Positions 38,217-47,109 are shown, counted from the stretch's first letter. The stretch: DNA of 64,000 nucleotides from Zobellella iuensis (GCF_016746085.1 NZ_JAERTZ010000026.1:372001-436000), one strand, 5' to 3'. Numbers and translations are program-made. The notes: a model not told the origin generated them from the sequence alone.

Positions 38217-39119
38217 ATGAGCGTTCGAGTCAGTACCCGGCATATGCAGATGATGGTGGCCCTGAGCGAGGCCGGCAGCCTGGTGGAAGCCGCCCAGTTG
38301 CTGGGCCTGACCCAGTCCGCCCTGAGCCACCGCATCAAGGAGGCGGAGCGGCTGCTCAACACCGAGCTGTTCTACCGCCAGCACAAGAAACTGGTGCCCA
38401 CCAGCGCCGGCAAGCGGCTGCTGCATTCCTCCCGGCTGGTGCTGGCGGAGCTGGAGCGGGCCGAGGCCGATATCAACAAGCTGTCGGTGGGCATAGAGCA
38501 CGTGGTGCGCCTGGGCAACGAGGCCTACGGCGGCTACCACTGGCTGCCCGCCTGCCTGGCCGCCTTCGGCCGGGAGCAGCCCAGCATCAGCGTGGAGATC
38601 ATCCCCGATGTCTCCCTCGATCCTTACACCGCCCTGCGCACCGGGCGCATCGACCTGGCGCTGACCTCGGGCCAGCCGCCCGAGGGCTTCCAGTGCCGGC
38701 GGCTGTTCCGGGACGAGATGCGGCTGGTGCTGCCCGCGGGGCACGCACTGGCCGGGGAAGACTGGGTGAGCGCCGGGCAGGTGGCGGCCCACACCTACGT
38801 GACCTACCACACCCAGCCGGGCAAGGGACGGGAATACGAGCAGTTGTTCAGCCACTACCGGCTGTTGCCGGCCCGGGTGATCCGGGCCGGGGTGACCGAG
38901 GCGGTGATCGCCCTGGTGAAGGAAGGCTTCGGGCTGACCATCATGCCGGAGTGGGTGCTGGCGCCCTACCTGGCCCAGGGCGGGCTGAGCACGGTGCGGG
39001 TGACGGAAGAAGGGCTCCACCTGGACTGGCAGCTGCTGCTGCGCAGGGACGAGGCCCCCGACTCCCCCACCGCCCGCTTCGCCGACTGCCTGGCACGGGT
39101 GGCGCCGGGCACCCGTTGA
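38217..39119 (+). CDS. LysR-type regulator, probable kyn operon regulator
   Basis: This 300-residue LysR protein has an N-terminal winged helix-turn-helix (QMMVALSEAGSLVEAAQLLGLTQSALSHRIKEAERLL) and an effector domain from about residue 90. It resembles the MetR-like branch. It is divergent from kynA, the classical arrangement for a LysR regulator and its target, so tryptophan or kynurenine is the likely inducer. Its stop abuts the stop of the convergent iifE-like gene. In Pseudomonas the kyn regulator is an Lrp-type protein, so this is a different solution. A housekeeping MetR role cannot be excluded. Confidence 0.85.
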   Translation: MSVRVSTRHMQMMVALSEAGSLVEAAQLLGLTQSALSHRIKEAERLLNTELFYRQHKKLVPTSAGKRLLHSSRLVLAELERAEADINKLSVGIEHVVRLGNEAYGGYHWLPACLAAFGREQPSISVEIIPDVSLDPYTALRTGRIDLALTSGQPPEGFQCRRLFRDEMRLVLPAGHALAGEDWVSAGQVAAHTYVTYHTQPGKGREYEQLFSHYRLLPARVIRAGVTEAVIALVKEGFGLTIMPEWVLAPYLAQGGLSTVRVTEEGLHLDWQLLLRRDEAPDSPTARFADCLARVAPGTR

Positions 39120-40031
39120 TCAGAGCGGTATCACCACCTTGGCCCAGAAGGCATCGCCTTCTGGCCGGTTTTCCACCGCAAACTCCTTCTGATATTTAAA
39201 GCTGACGGAGAAACCGGCGCCGCCGTCATACTTCAGCGAGGGGCCCATGGCCAGGGCCTGTCCCTTGCTGTTCTCCAGGGTGATGCCGTGCAGCTTGTCC
39301 TTGGTCAACTGCTTGTAGGCATAGCCGCCCATGCCCAGGATCCAGTGCGGGTTCAGGCCATAGCCCAGCGAATAGTCGGCGTGCAGCTCCTGGCCAGAGC
39401 GGTAGCGGCTGTCCGGGTTCCTGAAGTTGTAGTCGTACATCAACTTGATATCCCAGTTGAGCCCGCCGGATTGCATATAGCTCACCGCCGCCACCGGCTG
39501 GATGGTCCAGTGGTTGCGCCCGATATTGGCCAGATCGTTGGGGTTATAGCCGCCGGTGGGAGCGAATACGTCCAGCGACACCGCCGAGTGCAATTGCGGG
39601 CTATGGTGGTAGGCCAGCCCCAGGGCGGTGATGTCGATGTCCCCCAGCCCCTGCTTGCTCTGGTGCCTGCCGTTGACCATCAGGCTCAGATCCACCAGGG
39701 GGAGCAGCACCGCCGAAAACACCTGCCCGCCCAGCAGTTGCCGCTCGCTGACCCACAACAGCCGGGGGGCCAGCACGTTGGCTCTGAGCTTGAAATCCAC
39801 CGGCAGGCGTTCACCGTCCGGGCCGTTCAGCCGGTTTGCCGAATAATGATTGGCATACAGCAACGGATAAAAACCGGCCGGCGGCAGCGCGCCCATGCCG
39901 AAGTTTTCCGCGCCCATGGGATAGATGGAGCCGCCGTTTTCGGTTGCCGATACCCAGGCCGGCGCCGCGGCGCCCAGCATCAGGACACACAGCAGCCGAG
40001 CCGCTCTTTTATTATTTTTTACCGTCGTCAT
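39120..40031 (-). CDS. aromatic-pathway outer-membrane protein (phenol meta-degradation porin family)
   Basis: The 303-residue protein has a signal peptide (about residues 1-29) and an anti-parallel strand pattern ending VVIPL, matching the Phenol_MetA_deg family (PF13557) of outer-membrane proteins found in aromatic catabolic operons. They are thought to help hydrophobic aromatics enter. It follows the StyB-like reductase after a 58-base gap and is the last gene of the indole operon, the place held by iifE in Acinetobacter. The iifE equivalence is from memory of that cluster and not certain. Confidence 0.75.
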   Translation of the reverse strand: MTTVKNNKRAARLLCVLMLGAAAPAWVSATENGGSIYPMGAENFGMGALPPAGFYPLLYANHYSANRLNGPDGERLPVDFKLRANVLAPRLLWVSERQLLGGQVFSAVLLPLVDLSLMVNGRHQSKQGLGDIDITALGLAYHHSPQLHSAVSLDVFAPTGGYNPNDLANIGRNHWTIQPVAAVSYMQSGGLNWDIKLMYDYNFRNPDSRYRSGQELHADYSLGYGLNPHWILGMGGYAYKQLTKDKLHGITLENSKGQALAMGPSLKYDGGAGFSVSFKYQKEFAVENRPEGDAFWAKVVIPL

Positions 40032-40089
40032 CTGATCATCCTTATTCAGAACACCTTGCGGCCATGGTCAGGCTCATGGCCGCCTCCCT

Positions 40090-40620
40090 TTAAGCACTCC
40101 GGGCTTCCAGGGCGTTGAACTGGCCCTTGAAAAACAACATCGGCTCCCCCTGCTCGCAGCGAAATTCCTGTACCCGGCCGACGATCAACAGGTGATCGCC
40201 CAGGCAACGGGTAAACTCCACCTCGCACTCGAACTGGGTCAGGGTATTGGCCAACAAGGGCACCTGCCGTTGATTCAGGCGATACTCCACCCCCGAAAAC
40301 TTGTCATCGCTGGCCCGGGCAAACTGCATGGCGAGATCTTCCTGCCCCTGGCACAACACGTTGACCGCGAAGGGCAGCCCTTCCTGGAAGGCGGCCAGGC
40401 TGGGGGAATTCAGCGACAGACTCCACAGGATCAGCGGAGGATCCAACGACAGGGAAGAGAAGGAGTTGGCGGTAATGCCCACCATGGCATCGCCCTCGCC
40501 GGGAGCAGTGACCACCGTAACCCCGGTGGCGAAATGCCCCATGGCGTTGCGCAAGGCCCGGGTATCCATGGCCGGCTGGAGGGGCTGTTCCGCCTTCAGT
40601 AAGGTAGTGGCGCTCGTCAT
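40090..40620 (-). CDS. iifD: flavin reductase component of indole/styrene-type monooxygenase
   Basis: This NADH:flavin oxidoreductase supplies reduced FAD to the partner monooxygenase. The 176-residue product has the flavin reductase domain (PF01613) with FATGVTVVTA, GITANSFSSLSLDPPLILWSL and the C-terminal H in GDHLLIVGRV. It starts right after the iifC stop with GAAGGA upstream, so the two are coupled. It corresponds to StyB or IifD. The indole assignment depends on the whole operon. Confidence 0.85.
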   Translation of the reverse strand: MTSATTLLKAEQPLQPAMDTRALRNAMGHFATGVTVVTAPGEGDAMVGITANSFSSLSLDPPLILWSLSLNSPSLAAFQEGLPFAVNVLCQGQEDLAMQFARASDDKFSGVEYRLNQRQVPLLANTLTQFECEVEFTRCLGDHLLIVGRVQEFRCEQGEPMLFFKGQFNALEARSA

Positions 40621-40621
40621 C

Positions 40622-41863
40622 TTATGCTTCCTTCTTCAGGTGCTGGCCAATCAGGTAGCGGCACGCCTCGGGCGAGGTCCACCAGGGGAAGTAGTCGGGC
40701 GGGTTGTCGAAGCCGTTGGCGATCATGGCGGCCAGCTCCGGTGCCTGTTGTGCCGCCCCCAGCAGCTCGAGCAGGTGCGGCTCCGGCGGCCGCAACATGG
40801 TGTTGGTCCAGGTCACCACGTCTTCGGCATAGCTCCAGTAACGCTCGAAGGTCTGCTGCATCCACTCCGGGGTGAAGGGCTCATCGGCGCGGGCGATAAT
40901 GGCATCCAGGTAGAGCTTGCTGCACTTGGCGGCGTTGTTGGAGCCCTGACCGGTAATGGGGTCGTTGACCACCACCGCATCGGCCATGCCGAAGATACAG
41001 CGTCCGGACGGCAGCCGGGCCACCGGCTTGCGAATGGTGGGCGGAAAGCGCCCGGCCAGGATGCCGTTGTCGTCGGTCAGTTCCAGGTGCCGGCAGCGGC
41101 CGGCCTGAGCCGGGGCAAAGCGGCGTACCAGCTCCAGGCTGCGCTGCAGGTGCTGTGCCGGCGTGGTCACGTCCTGCCAGCAATCCATGGGGCCGCCCGG
41201 AATGCCCTCGAACACCATGATTTCACAGGGTCCATTGACGGTCAGCGCCGGGAACACGAAGTATTCGCCGACCCCGGGCACCAGGTTGAAAGCCACCCGG
41301 GAAAAGGGCTCACTGGGCTCCATGCCCTTGACGTAGGTCAGGGCCAGGGCCCGCTGCGGCTTGTCGAAGGCGGAACGCTCCGCATCGCGCTCGAACAGCC
41401 GCACTATCTCGCCCTTGCCCGCCGCCAGCATCACCAGATCATGGCTGGCGGCCAGCTCTTCCAGGGTGTCGATGCCCGCGTCCAGCAGCACCAGCTCCCC
41501 GCCCTTCTGCTTGAACACCTCCATCCACCTGGGCATTTTCAGGCGCTGATCCACCGACTGGGCCGGTTTATCCAGCCTGGCCGCCCAGTCGATCAGGGTA
41601 CTCCCCGCCGCCTCGGGATCCGGCACCGTCAGGCCGATCCCTTCCACCGGGGGGCATTCCTCCTCCCAGAAGTTCAGCCCCAGATCCCGCTCCGTCTGCA
41701 GGGCATTGTTGAACATGCACTGGCTGGACATCACCCGTCCGTTGGCGATCTCTTCCCCGCTGCGGTTGGAGACCAGGGTGACCCGGTAACCCTGATCCAG
41801 CAGACCGATCGCGGTCTGTAAACCGGACTGGCCGGCGCCCACAATGGCAATACGTCGTGTCAT
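40622..41863 (-). CDS. iifC: StyA-like FAD-dependent indole/styrene monooxygenase
   Basis: The enzyme epoxidises the aromatic 2,3-bond of indole (or the vinyl group of styrene) with FADH2 supplied by the neighbouring reductase. The 413-residue length matches StyA (about 415). It has the N-terminal GAGQSGLQTAIGLL dinucleotide motif and DPITGQGSNNAAKCSKL near residue 310. The C-terminal NPPDYFPWWTSPEACRYLI is shared with the StyA family. The ATG at 41863 is used; an upstream in-frame GTG lies inside iifB. Neighbours that remove indole oxidation products favour indole over styrene. Confidence 0.85.
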   Translation of the reverse strand: MTRRIAIVGAGQSGLQTAIGLLDQGYRVTLVSNRSGEEIANGRVMSSQCMFNNALQTERDLGLNFWEEECPPVEGIGLTVPDPEAAGSTLIDWAARLDKPAQSVDQRLKMPRWMEVFKQKGGELVLLDAGIDTLEELAASHDLVMLAAGKGEIVRLFERDAERSAFDKPQRALALTYVKGMEPSEPFSRVAFNLVPGVGEYFVFPALTVNGPCEIMVFEGIPGGPMDCWQDVTTPAQHLQRSLELVRRFAPAQAGRCRHLELTDDNGILAGRFPPTIRKPVARLPSGRCIFGMADAVVVNDPITGQGSNNAAKCSKLYLDAIIARADEPFTPEWMQQTFERYWSYAEDVVTWTNTMLRPPEPHLLELLGAAQQAPELAAMIANGFDNPPDYFPWWTSPEACRYLIGQHLKKEA

Positions 41864-41898
41864 GACTGTTTCCTTGTCTGTGATTGAGAAATAAAGAA

Positions 41899-42687
41899 CT
41901 ACTCGGCCAACCGCGGTATCGCCGGTCGACTCTGCTCCGGCCCCATGGCCGAGTAGCCGCCGTCCACCGCATAGTCGGCCCCGGTGACAAAGCCGGCCTC
42001 GTCCGAACAGAGGAAGCACACCACATTGGCCACCTCCTCCGGCCGGCCCAGCCGCCCCAGCAGGTGGTAATCCGCCGCCACCCGGTCAGCCTTGGCGCTG
42101 TCTTCGCCGCTGAGTTCGGCAATCACCCGGGACCAGGTCCAGCCCGGCGACACCGAGTTCACCCGGATCCGCTCGGGCGCCAGATCCAGCGCCATGCAGC
42201 GGGTCAGGTGCAGCATGGCGGCCTTGCTGACCGGATAGAGCCAGCGGCCGGTCTGGGCCACCCTGGCGGAAATGCTGGTGAAGTTGACCACGGCCCCGCC
42301 GCCCCGGCGACGCATGGCCGGCAAGGCCGCCCGGGTGGCCATGGCGGCGCTGACCAGGTTGACGTCCAGCGCCGACAGCCAGGCGCTTCTGTCCGCCTGC
42401 AGGCCGTCGTCCTGGTAGCTGCAGGCCAGGTTGACGAGAAAGTCCACCCCGCCGAAGCGGGCCTCGGTCGCCTCCATGGCGTCGAGCAGCTGTTCATCCC
42501 GGGTGATGTCCGTGGCCAGGAACAACACCCGCTCGCCCAGCCGTTCGGCCAGCGCCTCCCCCTGGGCCCTGTCCACATCCAGCACCGCCACCCGGGCGCC
42601 CCGGGCCACCAGCTTTTCCACCAGCGCCTGGCCGATCAGGGTCGCCCCGCCGGTCACCACCGCCGTCTTGTTACTGAAATCGTGCAT
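41899..42687 (-). CDS. iifB: short-chain dehydrogenase, IifB-like
   Basis: In the Acinetobacter indole pathway IifB oxidises the indole diol/epoxide product and so prevents indigo formation. The 262-residue SDR has a catalytic Ser138-Tyr151-Lys155 triad (in NFTSIS and YPVSK). The glycine-rich motif is TGGATLIG, with leucine where the middle glycine normally is. It lies between iifA and iifC on the same strand. Substrate is inferred from the operon; the fold and active site are visible. Confidence 0.82.
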   Translation of the reverse strand: MHDFSNKTAVVTGGATLIGQALVEKLVARGARVAVLDVDRAQGEALAERLGERVLFLATDITRDEQLLDAMEATEARFGGVDFLVNLACSYQDDGLQADRSAWLSALDVNLVSAAMATRAALPAMRRRGGGAVVNFTSISARVAQTGRWLYPVSKAAMLHLTRCMALDLAPERIRVNSVSPGWTWSRVIAELSGEDSAKADRVAADYHLLGRLGRPEEVANVVCFLCSDEAGFVTGADYAVDGGYSAMGPEQSRPAIPRLAE

Positions 42688-42701
42688 GTCGTCGCTCCCG
42701 C

Positions 42702-43937
42702 TCAGGCCTTGTCTTCGCTTTGCTGCCAGCTCGCCATCAGGGTGTTGGACGGCAAGGACTCGTCCAGCAGCTTGGCGGCGGTTTCCCGTCCGGCCACCGG
42801 CAAGCCGGTGGGATCCAGCAGGCCGACCTGTACCAGCAGGGAGGCCTGATCCCAGTAGATGTGTTCGTGGTAGAGCTTGTCGCCCCGGAACTTCACCACC
42901 GCCACAAACGGAATTTCCACGTAACGCCCGGTGGGCGCCACGCCCGGCAGCAGCCAGTCGATTTCACAGCTGTGGGTAAAGCTGAAGAGCAGCTCGTCCA
43001 CAATCTGGGTGTCGCCGATGGTGCGGGAAATGGGCGTCAGCCGGGTGTCGGGCGGGTTGCTGTCGACGAAATGATGCTTGTAGAAACGGTAGAGCTGCTG
43101 GTAGCCGACGCCCCCCGTCATGGTGGGAATGTGGTTGACGTAGGGCTCGGCCACCATGGTGGCCATGGTGTCGTCCACATTGCGGGTATCGAACTCATAC
43201 TCGCAGTGCTTGTCCCACAGCGCCGACAGATCGTAGTGCGGGCCTATGGCGCGCCGCAGCGCCGACACCGAGCGTTGATGGGCCATCAGGGCCGAGGGCT
43301 TGTGGTAATGGGGCGAGCCGGCCCGGGCAAAGGCATGATCCACGCCCGGATACAGGTAGAGTTCGGCGGCGTCGTTATGTTCGAAATGGCGGTAAATCGC
43401 CTCCCTGGCCTCGGCCGGACAGTATTCATCCTGGCCGGCAAAGTGCAGCACCAGCCGCCCCCGGATGCCCTCGGCCTCGTGCAGGTGCTGCTCTATGCCC
43501 ATGCCGTAGTAGCCGATGGCGATGTCCACCGGGCAACGACAGGCGGCAAGGTAGGCCAGCCGGGCGCCCAGGCAGAACCCCAGCACGCCGATGCCGCCCT
43601 TGACCTCCGGCCGTCCTTTCAGGGTGGCAATGGCGGCTGCGATATCCTCGATGCCTTTGTCCTGATCAAACCCCTGGTACAGGCCGAAAGCCTGCGCGAA
43701 GTCTTCCGGGCTGTAACCGAGTTCGACCCCGGGCTGCTGGCGCCAGAACAAGTCGGGCGCCAATACCACATAGCCTTCTTCGGCGTAGTAATCGGCGATG
43801 TCGCGGATATTGGCGTTAACGCCGAAGATTTCCTGGGCCAGTATCAGGCCGGGACCGGATCCGGAGGCCGGTACCGCCAGATAACCGGAAAAGCTGCCGC
43901 TGCCGTCCCGGGCGCGAATATCAATTGAGCTACCCAT
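42702..43937 (-). CDS. iifA: dienelactone hydrolase/SnoaL-like fusion, IifA-like
   Basis: This 411-residue protein has two domains. Residues about 1-235 form a dienelactone hydrolase with Glu36, Cys122 (in GFCLGAR), Asp170 and His201, the exact pattern of Pseudomonas DLH. Residues about 240-400 are a SnoaL-like alpha+beta barrel. In the Acinetobacter iif cluster IifA is reported to give anthranilate from 3-hydroxyindolin-2-one as a cofactor-independent oxygenase. The position as first gene of the operon fits. Which domain does the chemistry is not visible here. The start is preceded by AAAGGAGAG. Confidence 0.8.
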   Translation of the reverse strand: MGSSIDIRARDGSGSFSGYLAVPASGSGPGLILAQEIFGVNANIRDIADYYAEEGYVVLAPDLFWRQQPGVELGYSPEDFAQAFGLYQGFDQDKGIEDIAAAIATLKGRPEVKGGIGVLGFCLGARLAYLAACRCPVDIAIGYYGMGIEQHLHEAEGIRGRLVLHFAGQDEYCPAEAREAIYRHFEHNDAAELYLYPGVDHAFARAGSPHYHKPSALMAHQRSVSALRRAIGPHYDLSALWDKHCEYEFDTRNVDDTMATMVAEPYVNHIPTMTGGVGYQQLYRFYKHHFVDSNPPDTRLTPISRTIGDTQIVDELLFSFTHSCEIDWLLPGVAPTGRYVEIPFVAVVKFRGDKLYHEHIYWDQASLLVQVGLLDPTGLPVAGRETAAKLLDESLPSNTLMASWQQSEDKA

Positions 43938-44085
43938 CTTGTCTCTCCTTTGCCTTGATGTCGGGGTAGCTACATCCTAATAACAAAGATTCAACAATGC
44001 GGGCCGCTCAGTGCCGTGACTATCCGGTCAGCGCAGCTATCTGAGGTTGTTTTTATCGGCGAGCAAGGGCGCCAGGACGAGAGCA

Positions 44086-44120
44086 GATCCATTCCGTGCA
44101 GCCGGGATCCCTTCCCTGCA
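44086..44120 (-). promoter_or_regulatory. direct-repeat AraC/XylS-type operator upstream of iifA
   Basis: On the minus strand TGCAGGGAAGGGATC (44106-44120) is repeated as TGCACGGAATGGATC (44086-44100): 13 of 15 bases agree at a 20-base period. The pattern TGCA-N6-GGAT resembles the XylS half-site TGCA-N6-GGNTA. It lies in the 310-base gap (43938-44247) divergent between iifA and the AraC gene. AT-rich DNA at 44158-44185 with TACAAT should hold the promoter of the AraC gene. Confidence 0.6.
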
Positions 44121-44247
44121 CAAAAGCGCCCGCAATGATCCCCATCAAGGAAAAAGCACTTAATTTAACAATATTTAAACATGTACAATGTCATCTCGCC
44201 CGTGAGCCCGCGGCGGCACCTGCCGACACATCGATAAGGAGGTCTCT

Positions 44248-45228
44248 GTGTCATCTTTTCCCCCCGGTCCCCAAGGCTGGCTGAACGATCCCGAGCTGTT
44301 GCTGCTCGCCTCCCAGGATCCGGCGGAGGTGCAGCACACCATCGCCACCCTGTTCAAGCCCCATCGGCTGATCATCCCGGATGGCACCGACCGGCTCGAT
44401 ACCTGCCTGCACAGCATTCCACTGGGCCAGCTGTCCCTCAACCGGCTCAGTTACGGCAACGAAGTCTGTATCCAGCCCGGACGGCTGGACGACTTTTTCC
44501 TGATCCAGATGCCGCTCAAGGGGGCGGCGCAGATCCACGCCGGCACCCAGGACTTCCACTCCCAGGGGGACAGAGGGGCCATCATCAGTCCGACCCTGCC
44601 GTTGGACATGATCTGGAGCCAGGACTGCGACCAGATCATGCTGAAAATAGACCGGCAGAAACTGGAACAAAGCTGTAGCAGCTACCTGGGCCGCCCCATC
44701 AAGGCACCCCTGGTGTTCGACCTCTGCCTGAGCTGGCAATCGGACCTCTGCTGGCACGGCATGATGCAGTACCTCAGCCAAATGGTGAAACAGGCCGATT
44801 ACCCCGCCTTGCTCAAAGGCCAGCTGGAACAACTCATTATCCATACCCTGCTGCTGACCCAGCCGCACAACTATTCCCAGGATTTAAACAAGGCCTCCTC
44901 GGTCGCACCGCGTCATGTAAAAAAGGTGGAGGACTATATTGACGCTCATGCGGAGCAGGACATCAGTCCGGCCATGCTGGCCGAGCTGGCGGGAGTCAGC
45001 CTGAGGACCCTGTATAGCGGCTTCAGGAGTTTCAGGAATATCACGCCGATGGAGCACTTGAGAAACGTCCGGCTGCACCGTGTCAGAAAAGAGCTGCTCG
45101 AGGCGGCAACCAGCCGCTCCATTACCGACATCGCCACCTATTGGGGATTCGGTCATATGGGCAGGTTCAGCGCCGAATATAAAAAGCTGTTCGGTGAAAA
45201 CCCGAACGAAACCAGAAGAAAAGCCTGA
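44248..45228 (+). CDS. iifR: AraC-family regulator, probable activator of the iif operon
   Basis: The 326-residue protein has an N-terminal effector domain (AraC_binding_2 type) and a C-terminal double helix-turn-helix (about residues 225-326) containing ISPAMLAELAGVSLRTLYSGFRSFRNITPMEHLRNVRLHRVR. It begins with GTG after AAGGAGG at 8 bases. It is divergent from iifA, with a direct-repeat operator between them, matching iifR in Acinetobacter. It shares a QPHNYS segment with the second AraC protein of the window. Indole or a product is the likely inducer; this is inferred. Confidence 0.85.
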   Translation: MSSFPPGPQGWLNDPELLLLASQDPAEVQHTIATLFKPHRLIIPDGTDRLDTCLHSIPLGQLSLNRLSYGNEVCIQPGRLDDFFLIQMPLKGAAQIHAGTQDFHSQGDRGAIISPTLPLDMIWSQDCDQIMLKIDRQKLEQSCSSYLGRPIKAPLVFDLCLSWQSDLCWHGMMQYLSQMVKQADYPALLKGQLEQLIIHTLLLTQPHNYSQDLNKASSVAPRHVKKVEDYIDAHAEQDISPAMLAELAGVSLRTLYSGFRSFRNITPMEHLRNVRLHRVRKELLEAATSRSITDIATYWGFGHMGRFSAEYKKLFGENPNETRRKA

Positions 45229-45254
45229 ACCGGCGGCAACAGGGAGCAGAAAAA

Positions 45255-45278
45255 CAGCCCGCACCGGGGTGCGGGCTG
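45255..45278. terminator. bidirectional terminator between iifR and dctM
   Basis: CAGCCCGCACC and GGTGCGGGCTG pair around GG. On the minus strand the hairpin is followed by TTTTTC, suiting termination of the long catechol/TRAP operon; it can also serve the convergent regulator gene. Confidence 0.82.
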
Positions 45279-45286
45279 TGCTGCCA

Positions 45287-46546
45287 TCACAGCAACATGG
45301 TCACCAGGCTGCCTTTCCAGCTCAGCAGCACCAGGGTCACCAGGGTCGCCAGCAGGAAGGGCAGCAGGGCGCGGAAGATGCTCAGGGGGGAGGCGCCGGT
45401 CATGGAGGAGGCGATAAAGAGCCCGGCGCCCACCGGCGGGGTCAGCAGGCCCATCACCAGGGTCAGGCACACCACCACCCCGAACTGATAGGGGCTGATG
45501 CCGAACTGCAGCTGGGCGATGGGCAGCAGTATGGGCACCACCAGGATCAGGGCGGCGATACCGTCGAGCACCATGCCTACCAGCAGCAGTATGCCCACCA
45601 CCATCAGCAGGAACACGAAGGGATCCGAGGTCTGCTCGGCGATCCAGGCGGCGGCGCCCTGGGGTATTTCCTCGAACACTATCACCCAGCCGAACACTCC
45701 GGCCGCCGCGATCAGCAGGATCACCATGCCGGAGTTGATGGCGGTACGCTGGAGGATGCCGAACAGGTGGGAGAACTGCAGATCCTTGTACACGAACTTG
45801 CCGATCAGCAAGGCACCCAACGACGCCAGCGCCGCCGACTCGGTCGGGGTGGCCAGGCCGGTGAGGATGCCGCCGATGATCAGCACCGGGATCAATCCTG
45901 CCGGCAGCCCCATCAGCAGGTATTCCAGGGCCTGCTTGCGGTCGGGCCAGTCCCCTTTCGGGTACTGGTGGACCAGCCCCATCAGGCTGATGACCAGGAA
46001 GAACAGCAACGACATGATAAGCCCGGGGATGATGCCGGCGATAAACATCTCGGCGATGGGCACCTGGGCCAGTACCCCGAACAGCACGAACAGCATGGAC
46101 GGGGGAATGATGGGCGACAGCAGGCCGCCGGCGGCGGTAATGGCCGCCGAGAAGGGCTTGTCGTAGCCTTCCTTCTCCATCGCCGGCACCATAGCCCGGG
46201 ACATGATGGCGATCTGCGACGCCGCCGAGCCCATGATGGCCGCCATCATCATATTGGCCACCAGGTTGATATAGGCAAGTCCCCCCCTAAAGCCGCCCAC
46301 CAGGATCCGCGCCAGGTTGATCAGCCGCTTGGTCAGGCCGCCTTCGTTCATCAGCTCGCCGGCCAGCATAAAGAGGGGAATGGCCAGCAGGCCATAGCTC
46401 TCGATGGCCCCGAACAGCTGCTGGGGATAGGAAGCAAACAGCACGGTACTGCCGGAAGAACCGATATACCAGATGGCGGTCAACGCCAACACCAGGGCGA
46501 TGGGCACCGCGGTAAACAGCAGTACCAGGAATACAACCAGGGTCAT
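45287..46546 (-). CDS. dctM: TRAP transporter large membrane subunit
   Basis: DctM is the ion-coupled permease of a TRAP transporter. The 419-residue protein is highly hydrophobic with about 12 helices. It carries DctM-family stretches such as IPLFMLAGELMNEGGLTKRLINLA, GSAASQIAIMSRAMVPAMEKEGYDKPF and VGAGLFIASSMTGAS. Its ATG overlaps the dctQ stop. It is the last gene of the run that starts at antA, so it should be co-expressed with anthranilate and catechol breakdown. Confidence 0.93.
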   Translation of the reverse strand: MTLVVFLVLLFTAVPIALVLALTAIWYIGSSGSTVLFASYPQQLFGAIESYGLLAIPLFMLAGELMNEGGLTKRLINLARILVGGFRGGLAYINLVANMMMAAIMGSAASQIAIMSRAMVPAMEKEGYDKPFSAAITAAGGLLSPIIPPSMLFVLFGVLAQVPIAEMFIAGIIPGLIMSLLFFLVISLMGLVHQYPKGDWPDRKQALEYLLMGLPAGLIPVLIIGGILTGLATPTESAALASLGALLIGKFVYKDLQFSHLFGILQRTAINSGMVILLIAAAGVFGWVIVFEEIPQGAAAWIAEQTSDPFVFLLMVVGILLLVGMVLDGIAALILVVPILLPIAQLQFGISPYQFGVVVCLTLVMGLLTPPVGAGLFIASSMTGASPLSIFRALLPFLLATLVTLVLLSWKGSLVTMLL

Positions 46547-47094
46547 GTGGGCTCTCCCGTCATTGTCTGTTGCGAACCGCTCAGGCTGTCAAACAGGTTG
46601 AGCAGGGCATGCATTCCCAGGGACAGGGAGAACACCGGCAGCACCAGCCAGACCCAGAACTTTTTGATGCCCAGGGTATTGGTGTTTTCCGCATACATAA
46701 AATTGAAGGTTTCCGACTGAAAGGCCTGAAAATCGAACCCGGCCTGTATCAGGGCCAGGGGGCTGTACCAACGCCAGCACAGCACAAAGAGGATCAGGGC
46801 AAAGCCCAATATCATCAGGTCACTGAACACCGTCAGCCAGCGCCGCAGGGCGACCGGCAGCAGGTCGGTGAGGATGGTAACGGAAACACCCCGGCGCTTT
46901 TTCAAGACCGCCGAGGTGCTGATAAAGGTCATCCATACCATGCAGTAGATGGCCAGTTCGTCCACCCAGTAGATCGCCTGCCCCATGGCCCGGGTGACGA
47001 TATTGAGCAGCACCAGCAAGGTGACGGCCCCGGCCAGCAAGGCCGCGACCGTCATTTCCGCCGACGCTACCTTATCCGATATGCGCTTAAGCAT
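46543..47094 (-). CDS. dctQ: TRAP transporter small membrane subunit
   Basis: DctQ joins the binding protein cycle to the DctM permease. The 183-residue product has four membrane helices, with the DctQ pattern VDELAIYCMVWMTFISTSAVLKKRRGVSVTIL. It overlaps dctM by four bases and follows dctP after a hairpin. Subunit order P-Q-M is standard. Confidence 0.93.
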   Translation of the reverse strand: MLKRISDKVASAEMTVAALLAGAVTLLVLLNIVTRAMGQAIYWVDELAIYCMVWMTFISTSAVLKKRRGVSVTILTDLLPVALRRWLTVFSDLMILGFALILFVLCWRWYSPLALIQAGFDFQAFQSETFNFMYAENTNTLGIKKFWVWLVLPVFSLSLGMHALLNLFDSLSGSQQTMTGEPT

Positions 47095-47109
47095 TACTCC
47101 ACTCTCCCC

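Noticed and set aside
40622-41863. Styrene monooxygenase with a styrene side-chain pathway
   Set aside because: No styrene oxide isomerase or phenylacetaldehyde dehydrogenase is present; the flanking IifA- and IifB-like genes point to indole.
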